64,000 nucleotides of DNA from JADHLJ01 sp038118725. Lineage in GTDB: Bacteria > Pseudomonadota > Alphaproteobacteria > Thalassobaculales > Thalassobaculaceae. Shown here piece after piece: positions 1-9,050 of this stretch. Both the position numbers and the translations under genes were made by a program. The stretch is from contig JAYOIK010000006.1 in the NCBI GenBank assembly GCA_038118725.1, positions 28,328 to 92,327 of the forward strand. The letters run 5' to 3'. Position 1 is the first letter of the stretch. Each line of letters begins with the position of its first letter. The notes below the pieces were generated by a model. The model saw only the letters and a program-made list of their open reading frames with translations, had not been told where the DNA came from and searched no databases.

Positions 1-2
1 GC

Positions 3-545
3 GCCGGAAAGCCCGAGATCTTTTACAAATCCCCGACCTCGGTCACCGGGCCGGGCGCGCCGATCCCCTATCCCAAGGATGCCTCGAGCCTGCATTACGA
101 GGGCGAGATGGTGGTGGTGATCGGCAAGGGAGGCAGGTTCATCGCCGAGGCGGACGCGCTCGACCATGTCTTTGGCGTGACGGCGGGCAATGACGTTTCC
201 GAGCGGGGCTGGCAAGGAAGCGACCTGCAATGGTGGCGGGCCAAGGGGGCGGACGGCTTCGGTCCGATCGGGCCCTATCTGGTGCGCGGGTTCGATCCGG
301 GCAAGCTGATGCTTGAAACGCGGTTAAACGGCGAGACGGTGCAGCGCGAGGAGACCAGCGGCATGCTGCACGACACCGCGGCCATCATCAGTCATATCAG
401 CCGGCACGTGACCTTGTCTCCGGGCGACGTGATCTTCACCGGCACGCCCGGGAGCACGCGATCCATGCGGCCCGGCGACGTGGTCGAGGTCGAGTTGCAA
501 GGCGTCGGGGTACTGACCAACACCGTGAAGCGAGAGCGGCCATGA
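3..545 (+). CDS. Fumarylacetoacetate hydrolase family protein, 5' end outside window
   Basis: The reading frame is open from base 3, so the N-terminus lies upstream of the window. The visible 180 residues carry the family's metal-site signature: LHYEGEMVVVIG, with metal-binding acidic residues, then the GNDVSERGWQ stretch and the C-terminal GDVIFTGTPG loop. Members hydrolyse or decarboxylate acylpyruvates and similar beta-diketo acids, using Mg or Mn in the cytosol. The substrate cannot be told from this fragment. Its TGA stop overlaps the ATG of tag (ATGA, 542-545), so the two are probably translationally coupled. The family assignment is firm; the specific reaction is not. Confidence 0.88.
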   Translation, partial: AGKPEIFYKSPTSVTGPGAPIPYPKDASSLHYEGEMVVVIGKGGRFIAEADALDHVFGVTAGNDVSERGWQGSDLQWWRAKGADGFGPIGPYLVRGFDPGKLMLETRLNGETVQREETSGMLHDTAAIISHISRHVTLSPGDVIFTGTPGSTRSMRPGDVVEVELQGVGVLTNTVKRERP

Positions 546-1186
546 GCGAGATCGAGGGATTGGAAACCGGACCCGACGGCGTTACCCGTTGCTGGTGGTG
601 CGGCGACAAGGATGACTACCGGCACTATCACGACACCGAATGGGGCCGGCCCGTCGCGGATGATCGCACGCTGTTTCAGAAGATCTGCCTGGAAGGCTTT
701 CAGTCCGGCTTGAGTTGGCTGACGATTCTGCGAAAGCGCGCCAACTTTCAAGCCGGTTTCAGCAATTTCGAGTTCGACGAGATCGCGAAATACGGCGATG
801 ACGATGTAGAGCGTCTGGTGAACGACGCCGGCATCATCCGCCATCGCGGCAAGATCGTCAGCACCATCAACAACGCCAAGCGGGCCATCGAATTGCGCGA
901 GGAAGCTGGATCGCTGGCCGCGTTTTTCTGGAGTTTCGAGCCCGACCCCGAGAGCCGACCGGCGGTCATGGACATGGCGGCGGCGCGGACCCTGAACCTC
1001 ACGGCGGAATCGACGGCGCTTTCCAAGGCCCTCAAGAAACGCGGCTGGAGCTTTGTCGGCCCGACCACGTGCTATGCCTTCATGCAGGCCATGGGCATGG
1101 TCAACGATCATCTGGAAGGCTGTGCCATGCGCGCCGAGATCGAGGACTTGCGAGCGGGATTTACGCGCCCGGCTCTCAAGTCGTAG
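542..1186 (+). CDS. tag: DNA-3-methyladenine glycosylase I
   Basis: The 214-residue protein matches the Tag family along its length. It has the N-terminal CWWCG and YHDTEWG segments, LFQKICLEGFQSGLSWLTIL (catalytic Glu and Trp region), DAGIIRHRGKI, the LSKALKKRGWSFVGPTTCY block and NDHLEGC. In Escherichia coli Tag the equivalent N-terminal Cys and His and C-terminal His and Cys bind a structural zinc; all are present here. It excises 3-methyladenine from alkylated DNA as the first step of base excision repair. The start overlaps the upstream hydrolase stop by four bases, and the next gene follows after 35 bases, so this looks like a three-gene operon. Confidence 0.95.
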   Translation: MSEIEGLETGPDGVTRCWWCGDKDDYRHYHDTEWGRPVADDRTLFQKICLEGFQSGLSWLTILRKRANFQAGFSNFEFDEIAKYGDDDVERLVNDAGIIRHRGKIVSTINNAKRAIELREEAGSLAAFFWSFEPDPESRPAVMDMAAARTLNLTAESTALSKALKKRGWSFVGPTTCYAFMQAMGMVNDHLEGCAMRAEIEDLRAGFTRPALKS

Positions 1187-1221
1187 CAAATCGGCGTGTA
1201 TCCATTTCAGAGGAGAAGCCC

Positions 1222-1602
1222 ATGATCGGAACCCGCATCAGCTCCGGCTCGCCCTTCGAGGAGATGGCCGGCTATTCCCGCGCGGTGGTGGATGGCGACA
1301 TGGTCTATGTCTCCGGCACCACCGGCTATGACCCCGATATCGGCGGTTTCGCCGCGACGGTCGAGGAACAGGCAGAGAAAGCCTTTTCCGTCATCTCGGC
1401 GGCGCTGGCCGAGGCGGGGACAAGCTTGGAGAATATGCTGCGCATCCAGGTCTATGTCGCCAGCCGACCGGAGTTCGACCGTATCAAGCCGATCATCAAG
1501 GCGCATTGCGACGCCGCGTGGCCGGCCAACACCACGATCATCTGCGCGCTCGCCACCGAGGAAATGCGGGTCGAGTTCGAGGTGACGGCGCGGATCGGCT
1601 AG
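1222..1602 (+). CDS. RidA/YjgF-family protein lacking the catalytic arginine
   Basis: The 126-residue single-domain protein has the Rid fold: FSRAV-like start (YSRAVVDGDMVYVSGTTG), EEQAEKAFSVISAAL, a mid VYVASRPEFDRI segment and the C-terminal VEFEVTARIG strand. I chose the ATG at 1222 because AGGAG sits at 1211-1215. A longer frame from 1069 would run back into tag. In RidA proper an arginine in the segment equivalent to PARSC is needed for 2-imino acid deamination; here the segment reads PANTT, so this is probably another Rid subfamily with a different or unknown reaction. Confidence 0.88.
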   Translation: MIGTRISSGSPFEEMAGYSRAVVDGDMVYVSGTTGYDPDIGGFAATVEEQAEKAFSVISAALAEAGTSLENMLRIQVYVASRPEFDRIKPIIKAHCDAAWPANTTIICALATEEMRVEFEVTARIG

Positions 1603-1673
1603 TTGGACCGGCGGAGCGGCCCGCGTTACGCCGAATTGAGGTATTGAAGCCTCTCGCCATGACGCCAGTATAC

Positions 1674-2160
1674 CGTCGTCCTGGCGCAAGGCAGGACCTC
1701 GCGATGGATGCCCTTGACGGTATTCGGTTGATCCCGTGGAACTATCCGAGGCCCAGCCGTTCGCCAGGGCGACGGGGATGTGTAGGCATGGTGATTTTGG
1801 GGGATTGCCCCGGTCCCAAAACGTCGTACTGGCGCAAGGCAGGACCTCGCGATGGATGCCCTTGACGGTATTCGGTTGATCCCNNNNNNNNNNNNNNNNN
1901 NNNNNNNNNNNNNNNNNNNNNNNNNNNNNNNNNNNNNNNNNNNNNNNNNNNNNNNNNNNNNNNNNNNNNNNNNNNNNNNNNNNGCCGTTCGCCAGGGCGA
2001 CGGGGATGTGTAGGCATGGTGATTTTGGGGGATTGCCCCGGTCCCAAAACGTCGTCCTGGCGCAAGGCAGGACCTCGCGATGGATGCCCTGGACGGTATT
2101 CGTTCGATCCCGTGGAACTATCCGAGGCCCTGCCGTTCGCCAGGGCGACGGCGAGCTTTA
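1674..2160. repeat. BIME-like tandem repeat array (array 1) interrupted by assembly gap
   Basis: A unit of about 150 bases recurs with starts near 1674, 1822 and 2050. Each unit contains two small hairpins: GTCCTG-8 nt-CAGGAC (tggcgcaaggcagga type) and a GCCGTTCGCCAGGGC element that forms GCCCTG/CAGGGC pairs on the other strand. The same unit occurs at 14.4-15.15 kb in reverse orientation. The sequence shows no coding capacity conserved between copies. This resembles dispersed intergenic palindromic repeats (REP/BIME-type); no function is asserted. Confidence 0.75.
1884..1983. other. Assembly gap of exactly 100 N
   Basis: One hundred unresolved bases lie inside the tandem repeat array. A round length of 100 is the usual placeholder for a gap of unknown size, so the number of repeat copies here is not known and the local distance between flanking genes is unreliable. 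Confidence 0.97.
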
Positions 2161-2202
2161 GGGGCCAAACGGGACGCGGTTTCCGGTCAACGCGTTATGG
2201 TG

Positions 2203-3033
2203 TTAGCCGCCGATTATGACCGGGAAGTTTTCGCCGTCCATGGGGTCTCCGGTGCGCTTGGAGAGGTCATGTAGCGGCTTGCTGGTGCCCGGACGCTCGT
2301 CATAGGTCGCGTCGTCGCCGTTATAGCGAACGGTATAGCCCCGGCGGCGCAGATCCGCCCTTTGATTGCCGCCGGCGCCATGCACCGTCATGGCGTGGAA
2401 GACGTACATGTCGCCGGGTTCGAGGTCCCAGCTGACGATGTCATAGGCGTCGCGATCCGCCTCGACATCGACCATCTTCTCGTAGTTCGGATTGATGTCG
2501 TAGCCGGATTGCTTACCCTTGGCGCCGGCGCCGAAATTCTCCGGCTGAAACCAGCGATCCCATTTGTGAGAGCCCCGCACGAATTCAAGCGCGCCGGTTT
2601 CCGCGTTCACCGGGTCCGGCGAGAACCAGAACGACACCACCTGATAGCCGGTAACCGGCCAATAAGGCTGGTCATTGTGCCAGCGGGTTCGGTTGACGGT
2701 TCCCGGTTCCTTCACGAACAACTGATCGTAGAGAAGATTGACCTTGGAGGATTGGAACAGTTGCTGGGCGATATTCGCCAACCCAGACTCAAGACAAAGG
2801 GCGCGGAAGTCCGGGTCATTCTGCCAGATCTTCAGATTGCCGTAGAAATGGCCCTTGCCGTCCTCGGGAACGTAGCCGTGAAAATACGGGCCCGGTTCGG
2901 CGATATCACGTTCGATCGCGGAGGAGAGCCGGTCCAGCCAGCTTGTATCAATGACGCCGCGCAACACGAGAGCGCCGTCGCGGTTGTAGGTTTCTCGCTC
3001 GGCGTCGGAGATCTGATAGGATGCCTTGGCCAT
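2203..3033 (-). CDS. Phytanoyl-CoA dioxygenase (PhyH) family protein
   Basis: The 276-residue protein has the PhyH double-stranded beta-helix signature. RWHNDQPYW gives the HxD iron ligands, GALEFVRGSHKW is the conserved core strand, and TVHGAGGNQRADLRRRGYTVRY supplies the distal histidine and the arginine that binds 2-oxoglutarate. Such enzymes are cytosolic Fe(II)/2-oxoglutarate oxygenases that hydroxylate a C-H bond; the substrate is not predictable here. GGAGAA lies eight bases before the ATG at 3033. It is transcribed divergently from the CinA-like gene across 98 bases and ends close to the repeat array. Confidence 0.9.
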   Translation of the reverse strand: MAKASYQISDAERETYNRDGALVLRGVIDTSWLDRLSSAIERDIAEPGPYFHGYVPEDGKGHFYGNLKIWQNDPDFRALCLESGLANIAQQLFQSSKVNLLYDQLFVKEPGTVNRTRWHNDQPYWPVTGYQVVSFWFSPDPVNAETGALEFVRGSHKWDRWFQPENFGAGAKGKQSGYDINPNYEKMVDVEADRDAYDIVSWDLEPGDMYVFHAMTVHGAGGNQRADLRRRGYTVRYNGDDATYDERPGTSKPLHDLSKRTGDPMDGENFPVIIGG

Positions 3034-3131
3034 CGCCGTTTCTCCAGCTAGTGTTCGTGTCCGCGCAGCATAAAACGAATGCGCCGATCTCGAAATAGCG
3101 TCGGCGGATCGTCAATCGAAGGGAATGTGAC

Positions 3132-3620
3132 ATGAACAGCCTGACCGCCATGGCCGAGAAAGTCGGCGCGCTTTTGAAGGAGCGGAAACAGACCGTCGCG
3201 GTGTCCGAGTCCTCGACCGGCGGGTTGGTCTCGGCGGCTCTGTTGGCGATCCCCGGCGCGTCGGCCTATTTCATGGGCGGCGGCGTGATCTACACGCACC
3301 GGGCGCGCGAGACCCTGCTTGAAATCGATTTCAACGATCACCCGGGCATTCGCTCCTCGAGCGAGCCCTATGCCGAACTCGCGGCGACGACGATCCGGGG
3401 CCGCTTGGGCACCTTCTGGGGACTTGCCGAGACCGGCGCCGCCGGGCCGACCGGCAACCGATACGGCGATGCCTCGGGCCATACCTGCATCGCCGTTGCC
3501 GGACCGGTGGAGCGGGTGTTGACCCTGGAAACAGGCCTGACCGACCGCGAGCGCAATATGTGGCTGTTCGCGGAAAAGACGCTGGAGACCCTTGAGGAAG
3601 CGATCCTGGCCGCGGATTGA
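3132..3620 (+). CDS. CinA C-terminal domain protein (nicotinamide-nucleotide amidohydrolase-like)
   Basis: The 162-residue protein is a stand-alone CinA-C/PncC domain. It has VSESSTGG (family motif ESCTGG, here Ser in place of Cys), FMGGGVIYTHRARETLL, and ETGAAGPTGNRYGDASGH in place of the usual TGIAGPGG. Family members deamidate NMN to nicotinic acid mononucleotide in NAD salvage. The substituted loop residues mean the exact activity should not be assumed. The gene is monocistronic or leads the VOC gene 39 bases downstream. Confidence 0.82.
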   Translation: MNSLTAMAEKVGALLKERKQTVAVSESSTGGLVSAALLAIPGASAYFMGGGVIYTHRARETLLEIDFNDHPGIRSSSEPYAELAATTIRGRLGTFWGLAETGAAGPTGNRYGDASGHTCIAVAGPVERVLTLETGLTDRERNMWLFAEKTLETLEEAILAAD

Positions 3621-3659
3621 CGTCGTGGCGGTACCAGCTAGATGTGATTGGAGAGACGC

Positions 3660-4199
3660 ATGAGCCGTGTTTTTGGTGACCTGAGACAGCTAGGCTACGT
3701 GGTTCGCGACATCGACGCGGCCATGAAGTACTGGCACGAGGTGAACGGCGTGGGGCCCTGGTTCTATATCGACCGGGTGCCGCTGGCGTCTTTCGAGTAT
3801 AAGGGCCAACCCTCGGCCCTGGAGATGTCGATCGCGCTCACTTTCTCGGGCGGCGCGCAGGTGGAGCTGATTCAGCCGCGCAATGACGCGCCGTCGCTCT
3901 ACAAGGATTTTCTCGACGCGGGCCAGGAAGGACTGCAGCACATCGCCTATTGGCCGGAGGATTACGAGGCGGCCAAGCGTCAGGCGCTGGCTCAGGGTCT
4001 TGCGGTCGGCCAGGAAGGCAGCATCGCCGGGCGCGGCGGTTTCATCTACTACCAGACCACGGGCCATCACGGGACCTGCGTGGAGTTCGCGGAGTTCAAC
4101 GCCTATCGGCAATACCAGTTCGCCGAGATGGAACGGGTCTGCCGGGCCTGGGATGGAAGCGATCCCATTCGGACAACGCTTCCGGCGCCCCCGTCTTAA
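3660..4199 (+). CDS. VOC family (glyoxalase/dioxygenase superfamily) protein
   Basis: This 179-residue protein has the vicinal oxygen chelate fold: LGYVVRDIDAAMKYW at the N-terminus, VELIQPRND closing the first module, LQHIAYWPEDYEAA opening the second, and CVEFAEF near the end. The residues at the beginning of the second module (QHIAYW) and the late Glu fit metal ligands. I start at the ATG at 3660 with GGAGAG at 3650-3655, rather than a TTG twelve bases upstream. The product could be an isomerase, lyase or dioxygenase; no substrate is evident. It converges on the next gene with only three bases between stop codons. Confidence 0.83.
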   Translation: MSRVFGDLRQLGYVVRDIDAAMKYWHEVNGVGPWFYIDRVPLASFEYKGQPSALEMSIALTFSGGAQVELIQPRNDAPSLYKDFLDAGQEGLQHIAYWPEDYEAAKRQALAQGLAVGQEGSIAGRGGFIYYQTTGHHGTCVEFAEFNAYRQYQFAEMERVCRAWDGSDPIRTTLPAPPS

Positions 4200-4202
4200 C
4201 GA

Positions 4203-5609
4203 CTACCCCGCGGCGTTCGCCTGGCGCGGCGTCGGAGGGGAGGGCGGGGCTGTTGGCCCGCTACCTCCGGCGTCACCGTTCTGGTCGTCGGATGGCTGGT
4301 CGTTCTGCAGTATCTTGGCCACCGCGTCCCAAGCCTTCTTCAGAACCACGTTAAGCGCGATCCCCGACGCCAGCGCCGCGATGGCGATGGTCAGGGGCTT
4401 GGTGCCGATCCCCGCCAATAGCAGTGTCTGGTAGACGAAGATCGATCCGAGTGGCGAGAAGAGAATGTAGAACTGGTGCTGGGTGATATCGGCGGCGGTC
4501 GACCGGACTTCCACTTCGGTGTAGGTGGAGCCCTTGCGGACATTGTCGACCACGAGCTTGATCGTATAGAGGCCCGAGCCGATCACCGAGAGCATGAGCA
4601 CCCAGAACGGCGCGCCGAACCCGGTCGCCGGATTGGAATGGTTAATCGCTCGCAGGGCCGCGGCCGCCGTCGTCGAGGTGATGTCCGTGCTCGGCTCGGA
4701 GACCTTCGGCGCGGGTATGGTCGCCGGGGCGGTCAGCGAGAAATTCCAATCGTCCGGCGCATCCTTCACATAGCTGTCGAAATAGACATAGGCAAAGCCC
4801 AGGGGGGGCGGGTGATCCTTGGACGCATTGGACAGCTCAAGGCTGGTCACTCCGATCAGATAGACCATCGAAATGGTGAACAGCAGCGCCAGGCTGATGC
4901 AGAGATAGTATTTCAGCTGGTTCCAAATGGGGCGGCGCAACCGGACAATGGTGACCAAGGCGGTGAATAGAAACAGCCCGAGAACGAAGGTGAAGGGGCG
5001 GGCGGTCGCCTGTTTCCAGTTCGCGCGCGTCAGGCCGGACAGGTGCAGCTCCAGCGAAGCGGTGCTCGACCAGACCTCGAGGGCTTGTCGCCTCGCACTG
5101 ATCTCGATGACGTCCACGGCTGGGGGCGCCGAAAGCGCGGAGTCGAACAGTTGCTTGATTTCAAAGGAAAATTTTCCATCCGTGGCGTCGTATTCCGCTG
5201 GAAACTGATTGCCCGCGTTATCCCTCAGGACCACCATGACATGGCTTTCCAGCGCGAGTTCCCCGTCGTCGGTCACGGCGCCGCTGATACGCCATGATTT
5301 TGAACTTACGCCACCTTCCTGGACCACCGCGCCGATCGGAACCGCGGCCGCGTCGATCTTGAAGTCGTCGTCGTCCGGGAAGATTTGAACCCTGACCAGC
5401 CAGGCCAATACCGCGATCATGACCGTAACGGCGAGGATCAGCGCGACGTCACGCGCCATCCGCCCGACGTTGGACCCACCGCCCGTGTCATCGGTGGCCG
5501 TCGTGTCGCTTGCCGTCGCGGGATCGCTGGTCGCCGGAGCGTCGTTGACCTGGGAGGCGTCCTCGGGCGCGGCAGCGTTTTCACGTCCGCCAGTTATGGT
5601 ATCAGTCAT
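4203..5609 (-). CDS. Multi-pass membrane protein of unknown function
   Basis: I do not recognise a family. The 468-residue protein starts with a ~48-residue Ala/Thr/Asp-rich acidic tail. A membrane segment follows (about 54-76), then a soluble domain of about 120 residues that looks beta-rich (VPIGAVVQEGGVSSKSWRISGAV ... FSFEIKQLF). Further hydrophobic segments lie near 200-222, 232-256, 325-350 and two near 372-420, and the C-terminal tail is Pro/Ser-rich. This suggests about six membrane helices with a periplasmic domain after the first. It stands alone between a converging VOC gene and a terminator-like hairpin. Confidence 0.75.
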   Translation of the reverse strand: MTDTITGGRENAAAPEDASQVNDAPATSDPATASDTTATDDTGGGSNVGRMARDVALILAVTVMIAVLAWLVRVQIFPDDDDFKIDAAAVPIGAVVQEGGVSSKSWRISGAVTDDGELALESHVMVVLRDNAGNQFPAEYDATDGKFSFEIKQLFDSALSAPPAVDVIEISARRQALEVWSSTASLELHLSGLTRANWKQATARPFTFVLGLFLFTALVTIVRLRRPIWNQLKYYLCISLALLFTISMVYLIGVTSLELSNASKDHPPPLGFAYVYFDSYVKDAPDDWNFSLTAPATIPAPKVSEPSTDITSTTAAAALRAINHSNPATGFGAPFWVLMLSVIGSGLYTIKLVVDNVRKGSTYTEVEVRSTAADITQHQFYILFSPLGSIFVYQTLLLAGIGTKPLTIAIAALASGIALNVVLKKAWDAVAKILQNDQPSDDQNGDAGGSGPTAPPSPPTPRQANAAG

Positions 5610-5696
5610 GGCACGCCCCCCTATTCATGGTCCACGATAAAGAGCATGTCCTGGTAGGGCGGGAATGTCAAAAAACAGAACGGTGCGAATTTATTT

Positions 5697-5726
5697 ATCG
5701 CGCGGGTATTCCATTACCCGCGCGAT
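5697..5726 (-). terminator. Perfect 12-bp hairpin between two leftward genes
   Basis: ATCGCGCGGGTA (5697-5708) pairs perfectly with TACCCGCGCGAT (5715-5726) around a six-base loop. It sits 39 bases past the stop of the leftward GMC gene. No strong T-run follows on the minus strand until a run of six about 25 bases on, so termination is likely but may not be classically intrinsic. Confidence 0.6.
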
Positions 5727-5764
5727 AGACTGCTGTTATTCCAAATCGTGCTTTTAAGCTCTAG

Positions 5765-7372
5765 TCACGCGGCCGCGTGATCTTCCTTGATCATATCAGA
5801 GGCTTTTTCGCCGATCATGATGCAGGCGGCATTGGTGTTGCCCGAGACCATGGTCGGCATGATCGAGCCGTCGGCGACCCTAAGCCCGGTGAGGCCGTGA
5901 ACCCTCAGGCGTTCGTCCACCACGGCGCCCGGACCCTGACCCATCCGACAAGTGCCGATGGGATGATACGCGGTCTCGGCGTTGTTGCGGATGTAGTCCA
6001 TGATCTGCTCGTCGGTCTCGACCTCGCTACCCGGTGAGTATTCGTCGCCGCGCACCTGCTTCATGGCCTCGGTATTCATGATCTCGCGAATGCGTCGGAA
6101 ACCCAGCGTCATCGCGTCCCGGTCGATCTGGTCGGACAGGAAGTTGAAGTTGATCGCCGGTTGCTCCTTCGGATCGGGTGACTGGATATGGATGGATCCC
6201 AGGCTTTCCGGTCGCAGCTGGTAGCAGGAGATCGTCATCGCCGGGAAGTCGTGCAACTGGCGTTTCTTGGGGTTTTTCACCGCGTAGGGGACGATGTGCA
6301 TCTGAACATCGGGCGTTTCCATGTCCTCGCGGGTTTTCAAGAACGCCAGCATCGGCGCCGAGGGCAGGCTCATGAAACCACGCTTCTGGAAGACATAGCG
6401 TAACACCTGCCAGGCGGGGCCCAGGCCCTGCATGCGCTTGTTATAGGAGAGTTCCGTGCGCTTCATATGGTACTGGATGCGCGCGTTGATGTGGTCGCGC
6501 AGATGCTCTCCGACGCCCATCAATTCATGTTTCACCTCGATGCCATGGGCTTGCAGGATCTCCGGACGCCCGATGCCGGAAAGCTCCAGCAATTGCGGCG
6601 AGGCGACGCCGCCGGTGCACACGATCACTTCCTTGGCGGCGCTCGCCTCGACCATCCGGCCGTTCTGCTCGTATTGAACGCCCGTGCACTTGGTGCCCTC
6701 GACCAGCACCTTGTGGGTATGCGCGCCGGTTTCGATGCGCAGGTTGGGGCGTCCCTTTACCGGATCCAGGTAGCAACGCGCGGTGCTCATCCGCACGCCG
6801 TTGCTGATCGTCGTCTGGGTGCGAACGATGCCTTCCTGGGTGGCGCCGTTGTAATCCGGGTTATGAGGGATGCCCAGTTCCCGCGTCGCGGCCCGGATGG
6901 CGTCATAGAGCGGGCCTTCGTCGGTCGCCTCGCTTACCCGCAGGGGGCCGCCTTGCGAGCGCAGGTCGTCGGCGCCATGCTCGTAATGCTCCATCCGCTT
7001 GAAGACCGGCAGAACGTCGTCGAAGCTCCAACCCCGGTTTCCGAGTTGGCCCCATGTGTCGTAGTCCAGTGGTTGCCCGCGCACGAAGACGAGGCCGTTG
7101 ATCGAACTCGAGCCACCGAGCAGCTTACCGCGCGGTACCGGAATGCGCCGATTACCCGTGCCTTCCTCGGGTTGCGAGCTGTAACGCCAATTCGCGGTGG
7201 GATGATCGATCAGCAGGCCGAAACTGATCGGAATGCGGGAGTAGGGATGGCTTTTCGCGCCGGCTTCCAACAACAGGACCTTGAATCGCCCGTTCTCGGT
7301 CAGCCTATTGGCCAGAACCGCGCCGGCGGACCCGGCGCCGACAATGATGAAGTCATAAGTATCGCCGCTCAA
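5765..7372 (-). CDS. GMC-family FAD oxidoreductase (choline dehydrogenase-like)
   Basis: The protein of about 535 residues opens with the FAD-binding motif DFIIVGAGSAGAVLANRL. The first GMC signature follows (GKLLGGSSSINGLVFVRG), and the second signature region is IVCTGGVASPQLLELSGIG. The C-terminus has the catalytic YHPIGTCRMG and GNTNAACIMIGEKASDMI. It oxidises an alcohol, probably at the membrane or cytosol; choline is not proven. I favour the TTG at 7372 because GGGAGG lies five bases upstream. An ATG at 7387 in frame overlaps that Shine-Dalgarno sequence and would add five residues. It is divergent from sthA. Confidence 0.88.
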   Translation of the reverse strand: MSGDTYDFIIVGAGSAGAVLANRLTENGRFKVLLLEAGAKSHPYSRIPISFGLLIDHPTANWRYSSQPEEGTGNRRIPVPRGKLLGGSSSINGLVFVRGQPLDYDTWGQLGNRGWSFDDVLPVFKRMEHYEHGADDLRSQGGPLRVSEATDEGPLYDAIRAATRELGIPHNPDYNGATQEGIVRTQTTISNGVRMSTARCYLDPVKGRPNLRIETGAHTHKVLVEGTKCTGVQYEQNGRMVEASAAKEVIVCTGGVASPQLLELSGIGRPEILQAHGIEVKHELMGVGEHLRDHINARIQYHMKRTELSYNKRMQGLGPAWQVLRYVFQKRGFMSLPSAPMLAFLKTREDMETPDVQMHIVPYAVKNPKKRQLHDFPAMTISCYQLRPESLGSIHIQSPDPKEQPAINFNFLSDQIDRDAMTLGFRRIREIMNTEAMKQVRGDEYSPGSEVETDEQIMDYIRNNAETAYHPIGTCRMGQGPGAVVDERLRVHGLTGLRVADGSIMPTMVSGNTNAACIMIGEKASDMIKEDHAAA

Positions 7373-7590
7373 AACGCATCCTCCCATTTGGTCCTCAAGC
7401 TTTGCGCCGGTGTTGCCGCGCTGGCAAGCGGCATTTGTCTCTCGGCATGAAAATAAGACCCGACGACATTCATGAACGTAGCGATCGCGGGACCCCGTGT
7501 GTGTATATCATGTGGATAAGCCATATTTTTTTTGATATTTAGGATACTTTCCTCTTTTCTTTACCTGATATATGAGGGGATGGTGATATC

Positions 7591-8994
7591 ATGTCGTCAA
7601 TGCGTCACTACGATCTGATCGTTATCGGCAGTGGCCCGGGAGGACGCCGGGCGGCGATCCAGGGCGCGAAGTTCGGCAAGAATGTCCTTGTTATCGAAAA
7701 AGGCCGGCGGGTCGGCGGCGTTTCCGTTCATACCGGCACGATCCCCAGTAAGACGTTGCGCGAAACCGCGTTGAACCTTTCGGGTTGGCGTGAGCGCGGT
7801 TTTTACGGGCGTTCATATCGCGTCAAGCAGGACATCACGGCGGAGGATCTGCGCACGCGTCTGCATCTCACCTTGAACCATGAGGTCGAGGTGCTGGAGC
7901 ACCAGTTCACGCGGAACAGCGTTCACACAATCAAGGGAACCGCGCATTTCGTGGATCCGCACAATGTCGAGGTGAACCTGGAAGAAGGAGCGATCCATAG
8001 ATACTCCGCCGATAAATTCGTTCTGGCGGTAGGCTCGCAACCCTATCGGCCAAGCCATGTGCCGTTTGACGCCAAAACGGTGTTCGATAGCGACGATATT
8101 CTCGAACTCGATCGCATGCCCAAGAGCCTCGCCGTTGTCGGCGGCGGCGTGATCGGCGTCGAATATGCCACGATCTTCAGCGCGCTCGATGTTCCGATTA
8201 CCTTGATCGAAGCCCGCGAGACGATCCTCGATTTCGTCGACCAGGAGCTCGTGGCGGAGTTGATGCATGACATGCGTGACAGGGGCATCGTGTTGCGGCT
8301 CGGGTGCAGCATCAAGACGGTGAAACGCAACAAGGGCGGTGGCTGCACGATCACCATGGAAAATGGCCGGGTCGTACGGAGTGACATGGTGCTGTTCGCG
8401 GCGGGACGAGCCGGCGCGACGGATGCGCTGAACCTCGAGGCCGTCGGCCTGAAAGCGGATTCCAGCGGGCGTCTGACCGCCAATCCCCAGACCTTCCAAA
8501 CCGAAGTGCCGCACATTTATGCCGCCGGCGATGTCATCGGTTTCCCGAGCCTCGCTTCCACCTCGATGGAGCAGGGCCGTATCGCCGCCTGCCACGCGCT
8601 TGAGCAGGCGGCATTCCCGCCGCCGGAATTCTTTCCCTATGGAATCTACGCCGTGCCGGAGATCTCGACGGTCGGAAAGACCGAAGAGGAGGTGAGGTCC
8701 GAGGGGATTCCCTACGAGGTCGGCATCGCGCGGTTCCGCGAGACCTCGCGCGGTCACATCATGGGGCTGGATTCCGGCATGATGAAAATGATCGTCGATT
8801 TGAAAACCAGGCGTTTGCTCGGGGTTCATATCGTCGGCGAGGGCGCGACCGAATTGATCCATATCGGTCAGGCGGTCCTGAACCTGGGGGGGCCGCTGGA
8901 GTACTTCGTCGAGAATACCTTCAACTATCCGACCCTCGCCGAGGCGTATAAAATCGCCGCGCTCGACGCCTGGAACAGAATGCCTCCCCCCTAG
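7591..8994 (+). CDS. sthA: Soluble NAD(P)+ transhydrogenase (Si-specific)
   Basis: The 467-residue flavoprotein has the FAD motif DLIVIGSGPGGRRAA, the NAD-binding motif SLAVVGGGVIGVEYA, the second FAD motif PHIYAAGDVIG and the dimerisation domain ending HIGQAVLNLGGPLEYFVENTFNYPTLAEAYK. Dihydrolipoamide dehydrogenases carry the redox cysteine pair CxxxxC; here it is replaced by GGVSVHTGTIPSK with no cysteine at all, as expected for a transhydrogenase rather than a disulfide reductase. It moves reducing equivalents between NADPH and NAD in the cytosol. GAGGGG precedes the ATG, and the 218-base upstream divergent region is AT-rich and likely holds promoters. Confidence 0.9.
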   Translation: MSSMRHYDLIVIGSGPGGRRAAIQGAKFGKNVLVIEKGRRVGGVSVHTGTIPSKTLRETALNLSGWRERGFYGRSYRVKQDITAEDLRTRLHLTLNHEVEVLEHQFTRNSVHTIKGTAHFVDPHNVEVNLEEGAIHRYSADKFVLAVGSQPYRPSHVPFDAKTVFDSDDILELDRMPKSLAVVGGGVIGVEYATIFSALDVPITLIEARETILDFVDQELVAELMHDMRDRGIVLRLGCSIKTVKRNKGGGCTITMENGRVVRSDMVLFAAGRAGATDALNLEAVGLKADSSGRLTANPQTFQTEVPHIYAAGDVIGFPSLASTSMEQGRIAACHALEQAAFPPPEFFPYGIYAVPEISTVGKTEEEVRSEGIPYEVGIARFRETSRGHIMGLDSGMMKMIVDLKTRRLLGVHIVGEGATELIHIGQAVLNLGGPLEYFVENTFNYPTLAEAYKIAALDAWNRMPPP

Positions 8995-9018
8995 AGCCGC
9001 GAATCAGCGTATCCTGCG

Positions 9019-9050
9019 AGCCCGCCGCGCGAATGCCGTGGCGGGCTTTG
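9019..9050 (+). terminator. Rho-independent terminator after sthA
   Basis: AGCCCGCC (9019-9026) pairs with GGCGGGCT (9040-9047), followed by TTTG. It lies 25 bases past the sthA stop and before the recQ start. It argues against the in-frame ATG at 9033, inside the hairpin, as the recQ start. Confidence 0.7.
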
